NCBI GenBank assembly: GCA_015256945.1
Contig: JABZLB010000032.1
Coordinates: 1-31,389 of the forward strand
Reading direction: 5' to 3'
Source: Prevotellaceae bacterium
GTDB taxonomy: Bacteria > Bacteroidota > Bacteroidia > Bacteroidales > Bacteroidaceae
DNA: 31,389 bases
The notes under the pieces: generated by a model
Database searches by the model: none
Told to the model about the DNA's origin: nothing
Seen by the model: the letters and a program-made list of their open reading frames with translations, nothing else
Shown here: positions 15,918 to 22,573 of the stretch, in pieces
Layout: every line of letters begins with the position of its first letter
How positions within the stretch are numbered: position 1 is the stretch's first letter
Program-made: the position numbers and the translations under genes

Positions 15918-16556
15918 ATGGAAGGAATATTCAGAGATGAAATAGAACTACGAGAGATTGATAAGTTTTTTTGCAACGAGATGAAGCGGCAGATACACCG
16001 CTATATTAAGGCACACGGCTCAATGTTACTCATGCAAAAGTTTGAGGAAAGCCTGTCGCAGCTGTCGGTTACCGACCAGGAAGAGGCCGTTGCACGATAT
16101 ATCGACCGTAACAGAAAAGCGGTAGCCGAGATGGACTGGCGCATGCTTGCGGCGCGTGCCATGGCTAATTACTGCGACTCGTACGGCTACTTCATTGACA
16201 TGGTAGGCGATGAGGCAACCATGAACTTCTATGTTGAGCGCATGAAAGGCAAGTATCTGCGCTTCCATAGCGTTGTTGAGAAAAACGGAAAATATGGTTT
16301 AAGCGATTACAAAGGGCGTGAAATCCTGTCGGCTGCCTACGATTTTATACGCACTCCCTACTGTTTTGTCGATGACATGCTGATGTTACCGGTCATTGCT
16401 GAAAAGGCAGGGAAGATGGGATTGGTGCTTCCTGACGGCAACGATACGGTGGTAGTTCCCTTCGAATACGACAATATTTCGCTGCGAGATGAGGAGCCCT
16501 GGTTCGAGCTTACACAGGGAAGCCGGGTAAGTTACTGGCCCAATAAGGAAAGATGA
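15918..16556 (+). CDS. unknown protein with WG-like repeats
   Basis: A 212-aa cytosolic-looking protein. The N-terminal half is helical and charged (EIELREIDKFFCNEMKRQIH...). The C-terminal half contains degenerate WG/KWG-type motifs: VVEKNGKYGLSDYKGREIL with YDFI near 127-154, then GKMGLVLPDGNDTVVVPFEYD near 177-197. Such beta-repeats occur in many Bacteroidota proteins without a fixed role. I see no signal peptide. A strong Shine-Dalgarno (AAGGAGA) precedes the ATG, rare in this phylum. Its stop overlaps the ATG of the LtaS-type gene (ATGA at 16553-16556), so the two are translationally coupled and may act together. No function is assigned. Confidence 0.8.
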   Translation: MEGIFRDEIELREIDKFFCNEMKRQIHRYIKAHGSMLLMQKFEESLSQLSVTDQEEAVARYIDRNRKAVAEMDWRMLAARAMANYCDSYGYFIDMVGDEATMNFYVERMKGKYLRFHSVVEKNGKYGLSDYKGREILSAAYDFIRTPYCFVDDMLMLPVIAEKAGKMGLVLPDGNDTVVVPFEYDNISLRDEEPWFELTQGSRVSYWPNKER

Positions 16557-18421
16557 AGAAACGAATAGCGGCACTTTTCGCAACTTTCGGGTTGTGGATA
16601 GTGCTTTTTGTATTGCAGAAACCGGTGTTTCTGCTGATGTATGCCGGTGGTTTAACCGAGTGTTTACCTGTTATTTTACACGGCTTGCCGCTTGATTTGT
16701 CGGTAGCCGGCTACATAACTGCCGTACCTGCATTGGCTTTAACGGCAAACTCGCTGCCGCTATCGTGCCTGCATAACGACAAATCGGCGCGCATATTTCG
16801 ATATATTTTGCTCACGTGGACAGCCGTTGCATCGGCGGTTATGGCCGTTGCCTTCGTGGCAAATCTGGCTCTTTACGGCTACTGGAGGTTTCCGTTGGAT
16901 GCTACTCCCGTCTTTTTTATCATGTCTTCACCGGCCGATGCCATGGCGAGCATTGTGTGGTGGCAGGGGCTTTTGGGCGTTGGGGCTGTGGCTTTGGTGG
17001 CAGCTGGTGCGTTCATGGCGTTTAAAAAGCTGTACCGTTATTTCGGTAACGAGCTGTTTACTGCCCGTCCCCGCAAGGCCGAATGGCTGGTAATGGTGCT
17101 GCTTACGGCTGCTCTGTTCCTGCCCATACGCGGCGGAGTAACCGTGTCGGCGATGAATACGGGCAAGGCTTACTTCTCCGAGAACCAGACATTAAACCAT
17201 GCTGCCGTCAACCCTGTGTTGTCGTTTATGGAGAATATGGCTCATCAGGAAGACTTTGCCCATCAGTACAGGTTCATGGATGACGGCGTAGCGCATGCCA
17301 CATACAAGCGGTTTATACGTGGCAATGCGCCCTTAAACACGCGTCCCGTAAGCGTTCTGCGAACCGATTCGCTGCCTCATCCCGACATCTATCTGATTAT
17401 ATTGGAGAGTTTTTCCGACACCCTGACGCATATAAAAGGCGTTACTCCCCACCTCAACAGCCTGAAACGGCAGGGCCTTTACTTCTCACGTTTCTACGCA
17501 AACAGCTTCAGAACCGACCGCGGTTTGCTCTCTGTTCTCATGGGATACCCCGCTCCCGCCACCGTCAGTCTGATGAAATTTCCGCGCAAAACTGCCACAA
17601 TGCCATCGCTTGCAGCCCACTTAAAGCGGGCCGGTTACGACCTTAACTATTACTATGGAGGCGATGCAGACTTCACGAATATGCGGTCGTTCCTCATCAA
17701 TCAGGGCTTTGAGCATATTACAGAAGACGCTGATTTCCCCATCTCTGAACGCTTAAGCAAGTGGGGTGTGCCCGATCATCTGCTGTTTGCAAAGGCTAAA
17801 AACGACCTTACAGTGCAGGCAAAGGCGGGTCATCTCGACATCAATACGAGGCGTCCGGCCTTTACCGTGATACAGACATCAAGCTCACACGAACCCTTTG
17901 ACGTCCCCTATCACCGGCTTTCAAACCCTATTCTCAACGCCTTTGCGTACGCCGATGCCAGTCTTGGCGGTTTTATCAGTTACCTGAAAGCCTCCGGACG
18001 CTGGAACCAATCGCTTGTAATCATCGTCCCCGACCACCTTGGCGCGTGGCCTCGCAATGCTGACAGCTTTAAGACATGGCGCTTTCATGTACCCCTTATC
18101 TGGACAGGCGGCATGATAAAACGCCCCGAAGTGGTGCCCGTTTACGGCTCGCAGCAGGACATTGCCGCAACCGTTCTGGGACAATTGGGCATTAACCATA
18201 GCGACATGACGTTCAGCAAGGACCTCTTCAGCGACGCTTTCCACCATGCTGCATACTTTATGATGAATGACGGATTCGGCTTAATCGACTACGACAACAC
18301 CGTTATCTACGACAATAAGCTTCAGCGTGTGCGTGTCAACACAGGCCGCAAGAAAGGCAAGAACATCAAAAACGGCAAGGCTTCAGTGCAGGTTTTGTTT
18401 GACGATATTGCACGACGGTAA
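16553..18421 (+). CDS. LtaS-type phosphoglycerol transferase (sulfatase fold)
   Basis: A 622-aa membrane enzyme of the LTA-synthase/sulfatase family. About five N-terminal helices (to ~195) are followed by a periplasmic catalytic domain from ~270. The metal ligand Glu285 lies in LIILESFSDT, the catalytic Thr321 in FRTDRGLLSV, and the metal-binding Asp-His pair in VPDHLGAWP (~495). A conserved His lies in SSSHEPFDVP. In Gram-positives this family polymerises glycerol phosphate on lipoteichoic acid. Gram-negative relatives move phosphoglycerol or phosphoethanolamine onto glycans or lipids, and which applies here is unknown. It starts on a 4-bp overlap with the WG-like gene and is followed by a PAP2 phosphatase 38 bp later, a context suggesting envelope lipid or phosphate recycling. 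Confidence 0.9.
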   Translation: MKKRIAALFATFGLWIVLFVLQKPVFLLMYAGGLTECLPVILHGLPLDLSVAGYITAVPALALTANSLPLSCLHNDKSARIFRYILLTWTAVASAVMAVAFVANLALYGYWRFPLDATPVFFIMSSPADAMASIVWWQGLLGVGAVALVAAGAFMAFKKLYRYFGNELFTARPRKAEWLVMVLLTAALFLPIRGGVTVSAMNTGKAYFSENQTLNHAAVNPVLSFMENMAHQEDFAHQYRFMDDGVAHATYKRFIRGNAPLNTRPVSVLRTDSLPHPDIYLIILESFSDTLTHIKGVTPHLNSLKRQGLYFSRFYANSFRTDRGLLSVLMGYPAPATVSLMKFPRKTATMPSLAAHLKRAGYDLNYYYGGDADFTNMRSFLINQGFEHITEDADFPISERLSKWGVPDHLLFAKAKNDLTVQAKAGHLDINTRRPAFTVIQTSSSHEPFDVPYHRLSNPILNAFAYADASLGGFISYLKASGRWNQSLVIIVPDHLGAWPRNADSFKTWRFHVPLIWTGGMIKRPEVVPVYGSQQDIAATVLGQLGINHSDMTFSKDLFSDAFHHAAYFMMNDGFGLIDYDNTVIYDNKLQRVRVNTGRKKGKNIKNGKASVQVLFDDIARR

Positions 18422-18459
18422 CCCCATAACAACAGCACGGCTTTTAAAACAAAACGAAA

Positions 18460-19167
18460 ATGGCTTGTCTTTTCATGAGTATCATACAAACGCTTACCCG
18501 GTGGGACGACCACATTCTTCTGGCAATTAATGGTTTGCATGCTCCTTTCTGCGACTATTTCATGTACGATTACAGTGGCCGCATGGTATGGATTCCGTTA
18601 TATCTGAGCCTAATCATACTGCTTTTTCGAGGCTATTATTATAAAACAGCTTTACTGTGCATAGTAGCCTGCATTGTTATTGTGGCCGTTAACGACCAGT
18701 TAACCTCAACGTTTATACGCCCGTGGATAGCCCGTATGCGCCCAACCAACCTGGAAAATCCCTTATCTCAGTTTGTCCATGTGGTGAAAGGCTATCGCGG
18801 CGGCCCTTATGGCTTTCCCTCTGCACATGCTTCAAACTGCTGGGGTGTGGCGTTTTTCCTGATGTTTTGTTTAAGAAGAAGAGCCATTTCATTGACTCTT
18901 GCCGTGTGGGCACTGCTTACAATCTATTCACGAATGTACCTTGGAGTGCATTATTTTGGTGACATTTTTGCAGGCACAACGATAGGACTGATGGTATCCT
19001 ACGCCGTTTACTCGGTGCTATGCCGCTGGAAACCCGACGCGATGGCACAACTGCGCACCCTGCCCCACGATGCCGACCGCAGGCTTACATGGCTTCCACC
19101 GGCTGTTTATACGGCCACAGTTATCGTGATTATCATCGTTTCGGCCATATCATTATTTTCATGCTGA
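18460..19167 (+). CDS. PAP2-superfamily membrane phosphatase
   Basis: A 235-aa membrane phosphatase of the type-2 phosphatidic acid phosphatase family. All three signature motifs are present: RPWIARMRP (87-95), PSAH (120-123) and SRMYLGVHYFGD (157-168), with catalytic His164 and Asp168. There are about six helices. Such enzymes remove phosphate from lipid carriers such as undecaprenyl-PP, PGP or PA. Next to an LtaS-type transferase, which in Gram-positives releases diacylglycerol, it may recycle the lipid product or supply the carrier; this is inference. The start is uncertain: M1 at 18460 or M6 at 18475 (MSIIQTLTRW), the latter resembling other family starts. Its end overlaps the trmO start by 7 bp. 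Confidence 0.9.
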   Translation: MACLFMSIIQTLTRWDDHILLAINGLHAPFCDYFMYDYSGRMVWIPLYLSLIILLFRGYYYKTALLCIVACIVIVAVNDQLTSTFIRPWIARMRPTNLENPLSQFVHVVKGYRGGPYGFPSAHASNCWGVAFFLMFCLRRRAISLTLAVWALLTIYSRMYLGVHYFGDIFAGTTIGLMVSYAVYSVLCRWKPDAMAQLRTLPHDADRRLTWLPPAVYTATVIVIIIVSAISLFSC

Positions 19168-19862
19168 TAGAACCCATAGCCCATTTTCGTTCACCTTTCA
19201 ATTCAAAATTCGGAATCCCTAAGCAAAGCGGACTGGTAGAAGAGCTTGAGGGGACTATTGTTTTTGAGCCTCAATATCGCAACGCTGATGCGTTGAGAGG
19301 TATCGACGGCTTCGATTTTCTGTGGCTGATATGGGGATTTTCGGGCAACAAGCATGCGGCATCCAGCCCTGTTGTAAGGCCTCCCGTGCTGGGAGGCAAC
19401 CAGCGTGTAGGCGTGTTTGCTACGCGGTCGCCGTTCCGTCCCAATGCAATGGGGCTGTCGTCAGTGCGGTTAAAGGAGGTGATATGGGAAGGAACGCAGG
19501 GACCTGCCATCGTTGTGACAGGAGCCGACCTGATGAACGGTACACCCATTTACGACATAAAGCCATACGTTGGCTATGCCGACTGTCACCCCGAGGCCCG
19601 TTCAGGCTTTGTCGACAGCCACCCTACGCAACGCCTTCGCGTAATCATTCCCGACGGCTGGCAGCGGCTTCTCGGTAAGACCAAGATGGCAGCACTGCGC
19701 AAAGTGCTCGAATTAGACCCGCGTCCCCACTATCATGCCGATAACAAAAAGGTGTACGGCATGCCCTTTGAGGGCTTTGACATTCATTTTCGGGTGCAGA
19801 ACGGCATCCTGACTGTTGAGCCATGCCCCGGCGATGAGCCTGCCTGTGCCTCCCCGTTATAA
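19161..19862 (+). CDS. trmO: TrmO (TsaA) tRNA t6A37 N6-methyltransferase
   Basis: SAM-dependent enzyme of the TsaA/YaeB family that adds a methyl group to t6A37 in certain tRNAs. The 233-aa protein starts MLIEPIAHFRSPF and carries the signature RVGVFATRSPFRPNAMGLSS (about 91-110) and DLMNGTPIYDIKPY. It has the usual C-terminal YxADNKKVYGMPFEGF segment. The start at 19161 overlaps the PAP2 stop (ATGCTGA), so it is translationally coupled although unrelated in function; the longer frame from 19020 is rejected because it would cross PAP2 coding sequence. It is the last gene of the 15918 operon; no classic terminator follows. Confidence 0.9.
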   Translation: MLIEPIAHFRSPFNSKFGIPKQSGLVEELEGTIVFEPQYRNADALRGIDGFDFLWLIWGFSGNKHAASSPVVRPPVLGGNQRVGVFATRSPFRPNAMGLSSVRLKEVIWEGTQGPAIVVTGADLMNGTPIYDIKPYVGYADCHPEARSGFVDSHPTQRLRVIIPDGWQRLLGKTKMAALRKVLELDPRPHYHADNKKVYGMPFEGFDIHFRVQNGILTVEPCPGDEPACASPL

Positions 19863-19871
19863 TACCCATCG

Positions 19872-19949
19872 CCTTACATTTGTAAGGTAACATCGCCAAT
19901 TTACACGTTTATTATAATCGTCTACTTGTAAAATAATAGCGATTACAAG
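19872..19949. promoter_or_regulatory. cluster of TTACA/TGTAA half-sites
   Basis: Five half-sites in 78 bp: a palindrome CCTTACATTTGTAAGG (19872-19887), a single TTACA (19901-19905), and an inverted pair CTTGTAA (19925-19931) / TTACAAG (19943-19949). CATCGCC is repeated at 19867 and 19891. A TAnnTTTG box (TACATTTG, 19875-19882) sits inside the first palindrome. This could be the operator/promoter of the downstream winged-helix ORF. Confidence 0.45.
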
Positions 19950-19968
19950 CTCATATCATACTGAAACA

Positions 19969-20012
19969 GGACAAGTGCGGGACAAGCACAGGACAAGTAC
20001 AAGACAAGCTCG
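19969..20012 (+). repeat. 4 x 11-bp tandem repeat before the winged-helix ORF
   Basis: GGACAAGTGCG, GGACAAGCACA, GGACAAGTACA and AGACAAGCTCG follow one another with no gaps and end 2 bp before the ATG at 20015. In the ORF frame they read through as DKCGTSTGQVQDK, like linkers of Fic/ATPase proteins. Such repeats can vary in copy number. Confidence 0.75.
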
Positions 20013-20014
20013 CC

Positions 20015-20254
20015 ATGGTAAACGTAAACCTCATAAAGCTCATTGGCATTACTGGTGAGGGCCAAATGTCGGTAAAAGACATCATGCAGGCTGTGCATTT
20101 AAAGGGCAGAGACAATTTCCTCAACATGTATTTGCGACCTGCTACCAGTGCAGGATATGTACGTTTATTATATCCCGGCAGGCCGCAACACCTGCAACAG
20201 AAATACCTAATCACCGAAAAGGGTATGACATTTTATCGCCAGCTGAACGCGTAG
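20015..20254 (+). CDS. orphan winged-helix domain like the C-terminus of Fic-type proteins
   Basis: A 79-aa ORF, MVNVNLIKLIGITGEG...EKGMTFYRQLNA. It resembles the winged-helix tail at the end of many Bacteroidota Fic and AlbA-type ATPase proteins, with the pattern SVKDIM...RDNFLNMYLRPA...AGYVRLLYPGRP...QKYLITEKG. Those proteins are about 300-500 aa, so this is only the tail. The in-frame sequence upstream stays open to a TAG at 19937 through a tandem repeat that encodes a DQV-like linker, so the ORF looks like the remnant of a larger gene. It may also work alone as a small DNA-binding protein. No SD is obvious. Confidence 0.5.
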   Translation: MVNVNLIKLIGITGEGQMSVKDIMQAVHLKGRDNFLNMYLRPATSAGYVRLLYPGRPQHLQQKYLITEKGMTFYRQLNA

Positions 20255-20662
20255 GCAAAGGCACAAAAGGCCGATAACGGCAGATAGCTGCACACTTTAC
20301 GCTTATTCCCCTCATCGATTATTTTCAATAACAAAAAACTTTACATTGTTATGGTCATTGTTCGGCGACCGCCACACGCGCTGCTGACGGCCGTCAAACC
20401 ATGTGCATGACGGCTGTCGCACAGGTTATGCGACGGCCGCCAACCGCCGGCATTACGTCGTAGAGGGAAGTTAATTAATACGTTATGGTGCTGACATTTA
20501 ATGAGCAAACAATATACATTGTTTCGGTATAGTCAATCAAAAAGCACGCTGCATACTTTCTTTCTGAGAATTATCCTATATCAATACGTCAAATAATTAA
20601 TGTTAATATTTGCATATTTTTGCAATTATTCCAACAAAACATATTTATTATTTTATACAAAA
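20255..20662. other. gene-free stretch with repeat copy C
   Basis: No gene is supported. It holds the GC-rich repeat at 20363-20441 and a dyad AAACAAT/ATTGTTT at 20507-20524. The end is AT-rich ahead of the promoter at 20667. Confidence 0.5.
20363..20441. repeat. GC-rich four-unit intergenic repeat, copy C
   Basis: Units at 20363-20373, 20385-20395, 20408-20418 and 20431-20441, starting 22, 23 and 23 bp apart, share the YGRCGGCCGYC-like core of copies A and B. The first part (TTGTTCGGCGACCGCC from 20358) matches the third unit of A and B together with its flank, so the copies may be shifted relative to one another. It lies between the winged-helix ORF and the 56-aa peptide gene. Confidence 0.78.
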
Positions 20663-20666
20663 GATG

Positions 20667-20674
20667 TAATTTTG
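20667..20674 (+). promoter_or_regulatory. -7 box for the 56-aa KKxYxxP peptide gene
   Basis: TAATTTTG matches TAnnTTTG. It gives a leader of about 170 nt before the ATG at 20851. Confidence 0.55.
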
Positions 20675-20850
20675 CACCCAGTTAGAGAGTATAATCTATC
20701 TGAGTAAATAAGAGGAGGGAGTTGACAACCCCGACAAATATCATTAAAGATAACAAATAATACCGTACATTCGAAGTAGCATTTCAGGCACTTTGAAGGT
20801 TGGTTTTGCTCTCTCTTGCAAAAACAAAATGAAATTAAGGAGTATTCAGG

Positions 20851-21021
20851 ATGACAAAGAAAAAACAATACCAAAGCCCGTTTATACAGGTTTCACGTAT
20901 GGAAATGGAGGGGGCGCTTGCCGTAAATACTGTTCATGGCAGCTCGCACGAAGGCTTTTCAGAGGACACAAGCTTCCACCCTATAATTGATGACGGAACC
21001 GATGACGATTCACCGTTTTAG
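20851..21021 (+). CDS. small KKxYxxP peptide (56 aa)
   Basis: A 56-aa frame reading MTKKKQYQSPFIQVSRMEME, then GALAVNTVHGSSHEGF, and an acid tail ending DDGTDDDSPF. A near-ideal Shine-Dalgarno (AAGGAG, 20837-20842) lies 8 nt before the ATG, and a -7 box at 20667 supports transcription. Overlapping longer frames (starting at 20793) are out of frame and look random. It resembles the 77-aa protein at 7711-7944 in the KK-x-Y-x-x-P-x-I start, hydrophobic patch and Asp-rich tail. There is no signal peptide or membrane helix. Function is unknown. A short hairpin (GGGCAT/ATGCCC, 21072-21086) follows the gene. Confidence 0.7.
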   Translation: MTKKKQYQSPFIQVSRMEMEGALAVNTVHGSSHEGFSEDTSFHPIIDDGTDDDSPF

Positions 21022-21071
21022 GCATAACACGGTAAAGACGGTATGCCTGCAACGTCAGGTGCAGACAAAAA

Positions 21072-21086
21072 GGGCATGACATGCCC
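21072..21086 (+). terminator. short hairpin after the 56-aa gene
   Basis: GGGCAT-GAC-ATGCCC preceded by five A's and followed by AT-rich sequence. It is weak, with a 6-bp stem and a 3-nt loop. Confidence 0.35.
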
Positions 21087-21299
21087 TGAAATATATAATA
21101 TAAACTATAATAGTTGGAAACAAAGCCACACTGTTATAGTTATTTTTATGTCCCGGGAACAAGGGCATATTAGTGCGAAACAAGCCCTGTCTTAAACCCT
21201 AAATTACATTTTGAACACAAAACCATAAGGTTTGGTCGTTTTCTCTACGATATTTCTGAATACGGAGAAAAGCCTGTTTTCAGGTAAAAAATAACAGTA

Positions 21300-22046
21300 T
21301 CAGCGGTTGGCAGCCCTTACAATCAGTATGCTTGCCTCGTATAACAGCCATATGGGCAGCGATACAATAGCAAGCGTAAAGGCGTCGCCGGTAGGCGTTA
21401 TAACAGCTGCCACGATAACAATGGCCACTAAAGCCTGCCGCCAATAGCGCTGCATCCACTCGGCTTTCAGCAGTCCGAAGAGAGCCAGCAGCCAGCTTAT
21501 AACCGGAATTTCGAAAAGAATGCCGAACATCAGGCTCATCATCAGCAACGTATCAATATACGATTGCAGCGAGAGCATGTTGTGAACGCTGGAGCTTACC
21601 TGGTAAGTGCCGAGAAAACGAACGGTTAACGGGAAAATAATAAAATAGTTAACCAGCAGCCCCAACACAAACATGACATAGCCTCCCAGCACTACACGCA
21701 CGGCGTAATGCCTCTCTCTGCGGTACAAGGCAGGCGCTATGAAGCGGTAAAGAGCATACAGAACATAGGGCGAGGCAACGAGAAAGCCGAACGAAAAAGC
21801 CGTTTTTACGTGAATCATAAACTGTTCGGTAAGCCCTATATTGACCAGATTGATATGGAACGACGACGCATGCAGCAGCCGGTAACTGACAAAACTATAC
21901 TGGCTGGGGGCGAGAACAATGCTGAAAAGCGTTTCCTTAAAGTTGAAAGCAGCCAGCCCGCACACCACCGTTACAACGATAATGCGCACCAGACAGCCGC
22001 GCAACACGTCAACATGCTCCCAGAACGTTAGGTTATCGTCGTTCAT
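21300..22046 (-). CDS. tatC: Sec-independent protein translocase TatC
   Basis: Receptor and core of the twin-arginine translocase that exports folded proteins. The 248-aa protein has six helices. It begins with the conserved FWEHVDVLRGCL (8-19), carries FGILFEIPV with the conserved Glu (about 178-186) and ends near ITPTGDAFTL. It is the second gene of an operon with tatA 42 bp upstream. Weak hairpins around 21239-21285 may end the transcript. Family assignment is secure. Confidence 0.95.
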   Translation of the reverse strand: MNDDNLTFWEHVDVLRGCLVRIIVVTVVCGLAAFNFKETLFSIVLAPSQYSFVSYRLLHASSFHINLVNIGLTEQFMIHVKTAFSFGFLVASPYVLYALYRFIAPALYRRERHYAVRVVLGGYVMFVLGLLVNYFIIFPLTVRFLGTYQVSSSVHNMLSLQSYIDTLLMMSLMFGILFEIPVISWLLALFGLLKAEWMQRYWRQALVAIVIVAAVITPTGDAFTLAIVSLPIWLLYEASILIVRAANR

Positions 22047-22088
22047 CAGAAGGTGGATAAACTTGGTTTTTCAGAAAACGCTACGCCG

Positions 22089-22340
22089 TCAGGCTTCCTG
22101 CGTATCGTTGTTTTTTTCTTGTGTTTCTTCAGGTTTTACGGTCTGCGAAGCGCTGTCAGGCTTTGCCGTTTTATCGGTAACGTCAGTGTCTAAGTTCTGT
22201 TTTACCTCGTTCATACCCTCTTTAAAACTTCTGACGCCTTGCCCAAGACCTTTCATCAATTCAGGAATCTTTTTGCCTCCGAAAAGTAAAAGAACAATAA
22301 GAACAATGATAATCAGCTCGGTTGTGCTCATTCCAAACAT
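22089..22340 (-). CDS. tatA: TatA/E-type translocase subunit
   Basis: An 83-aa pore-forming subunit of the Tat system. One N-terminal helix (ELIIIVLIVLLLFGGKKIP, about 8-26) is followed by the typical amphipathic helix with FGGKKIPELMKGLGQGVRSF and an acidic, Gln/Lys-rich tail. It is TatA rather than TatB by length and by its FGG-K motif. It is the first gene of tatA-tatC on the minus strand, with a -7 box at 22385-22392. No tatB is visible, which is usual in this phylum. Confidence 0.93.
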   Translation of the reverse strand: MFGMSTTELIIIVLIVLLLFGGKKIPELMKGLGQGVRSFKEGMNEVKQNLDTDVTDKTAKPDSASQTVKPEETQEKNNDTQEA

Positions 22341-22384
22341 AGTAAATGCGTGTATTAAAAGTCGGTTTTAATCATATATACATG

Positions 22385-22392
22385 CAAAGATA
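22385..22392 (-). promoter_or_regulatory. -7 box for tatAC
   Basis: TATCTTTG on the minus strand, about 45 bp before the tatA ATG at 22340. Confidence 0.6.
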
Positions 22393-22520
22393 ACTAAAAA
22401 AACGATATGCCTGCATGGTCGTTACCTTAAAAAACACAAACAAAGAACGACCAAATACAAAATAAAAAAATATCGGAACCGATATGACGGCCTGTATTTT
22501 GCAGAACCGTTTTAAAAGTG

Positions 22521-22528
22521 TAACTTTG
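22521..22528 (+). promoter_or_regulatory. -7 box for ndh
   Basis: TAACTTTG, with a -33-like TTTTG ending 19 nt upstream. It is about 45 bp before the ATG at 22574 and divergent from tatAC. Confidence 0.65.
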
Positions 22529-22573
22529 TAAAAATAACAAAAAGGCATGACAATAAGGAAAGGAGACTGACAT

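Noticed and set aside
19020..19160. N-terminal extension of TrmO
   Set aside because: It overlaps the end of PAP2 coding sequence, and the TrmO family begins at MLIEPIAHF.
20793..20990. 65-aa plus-strand frame over the 56-aa peptide gene
   Set aside because: It is in a different frame without an SD; the 56-aa frame has both SD and family resemblance.
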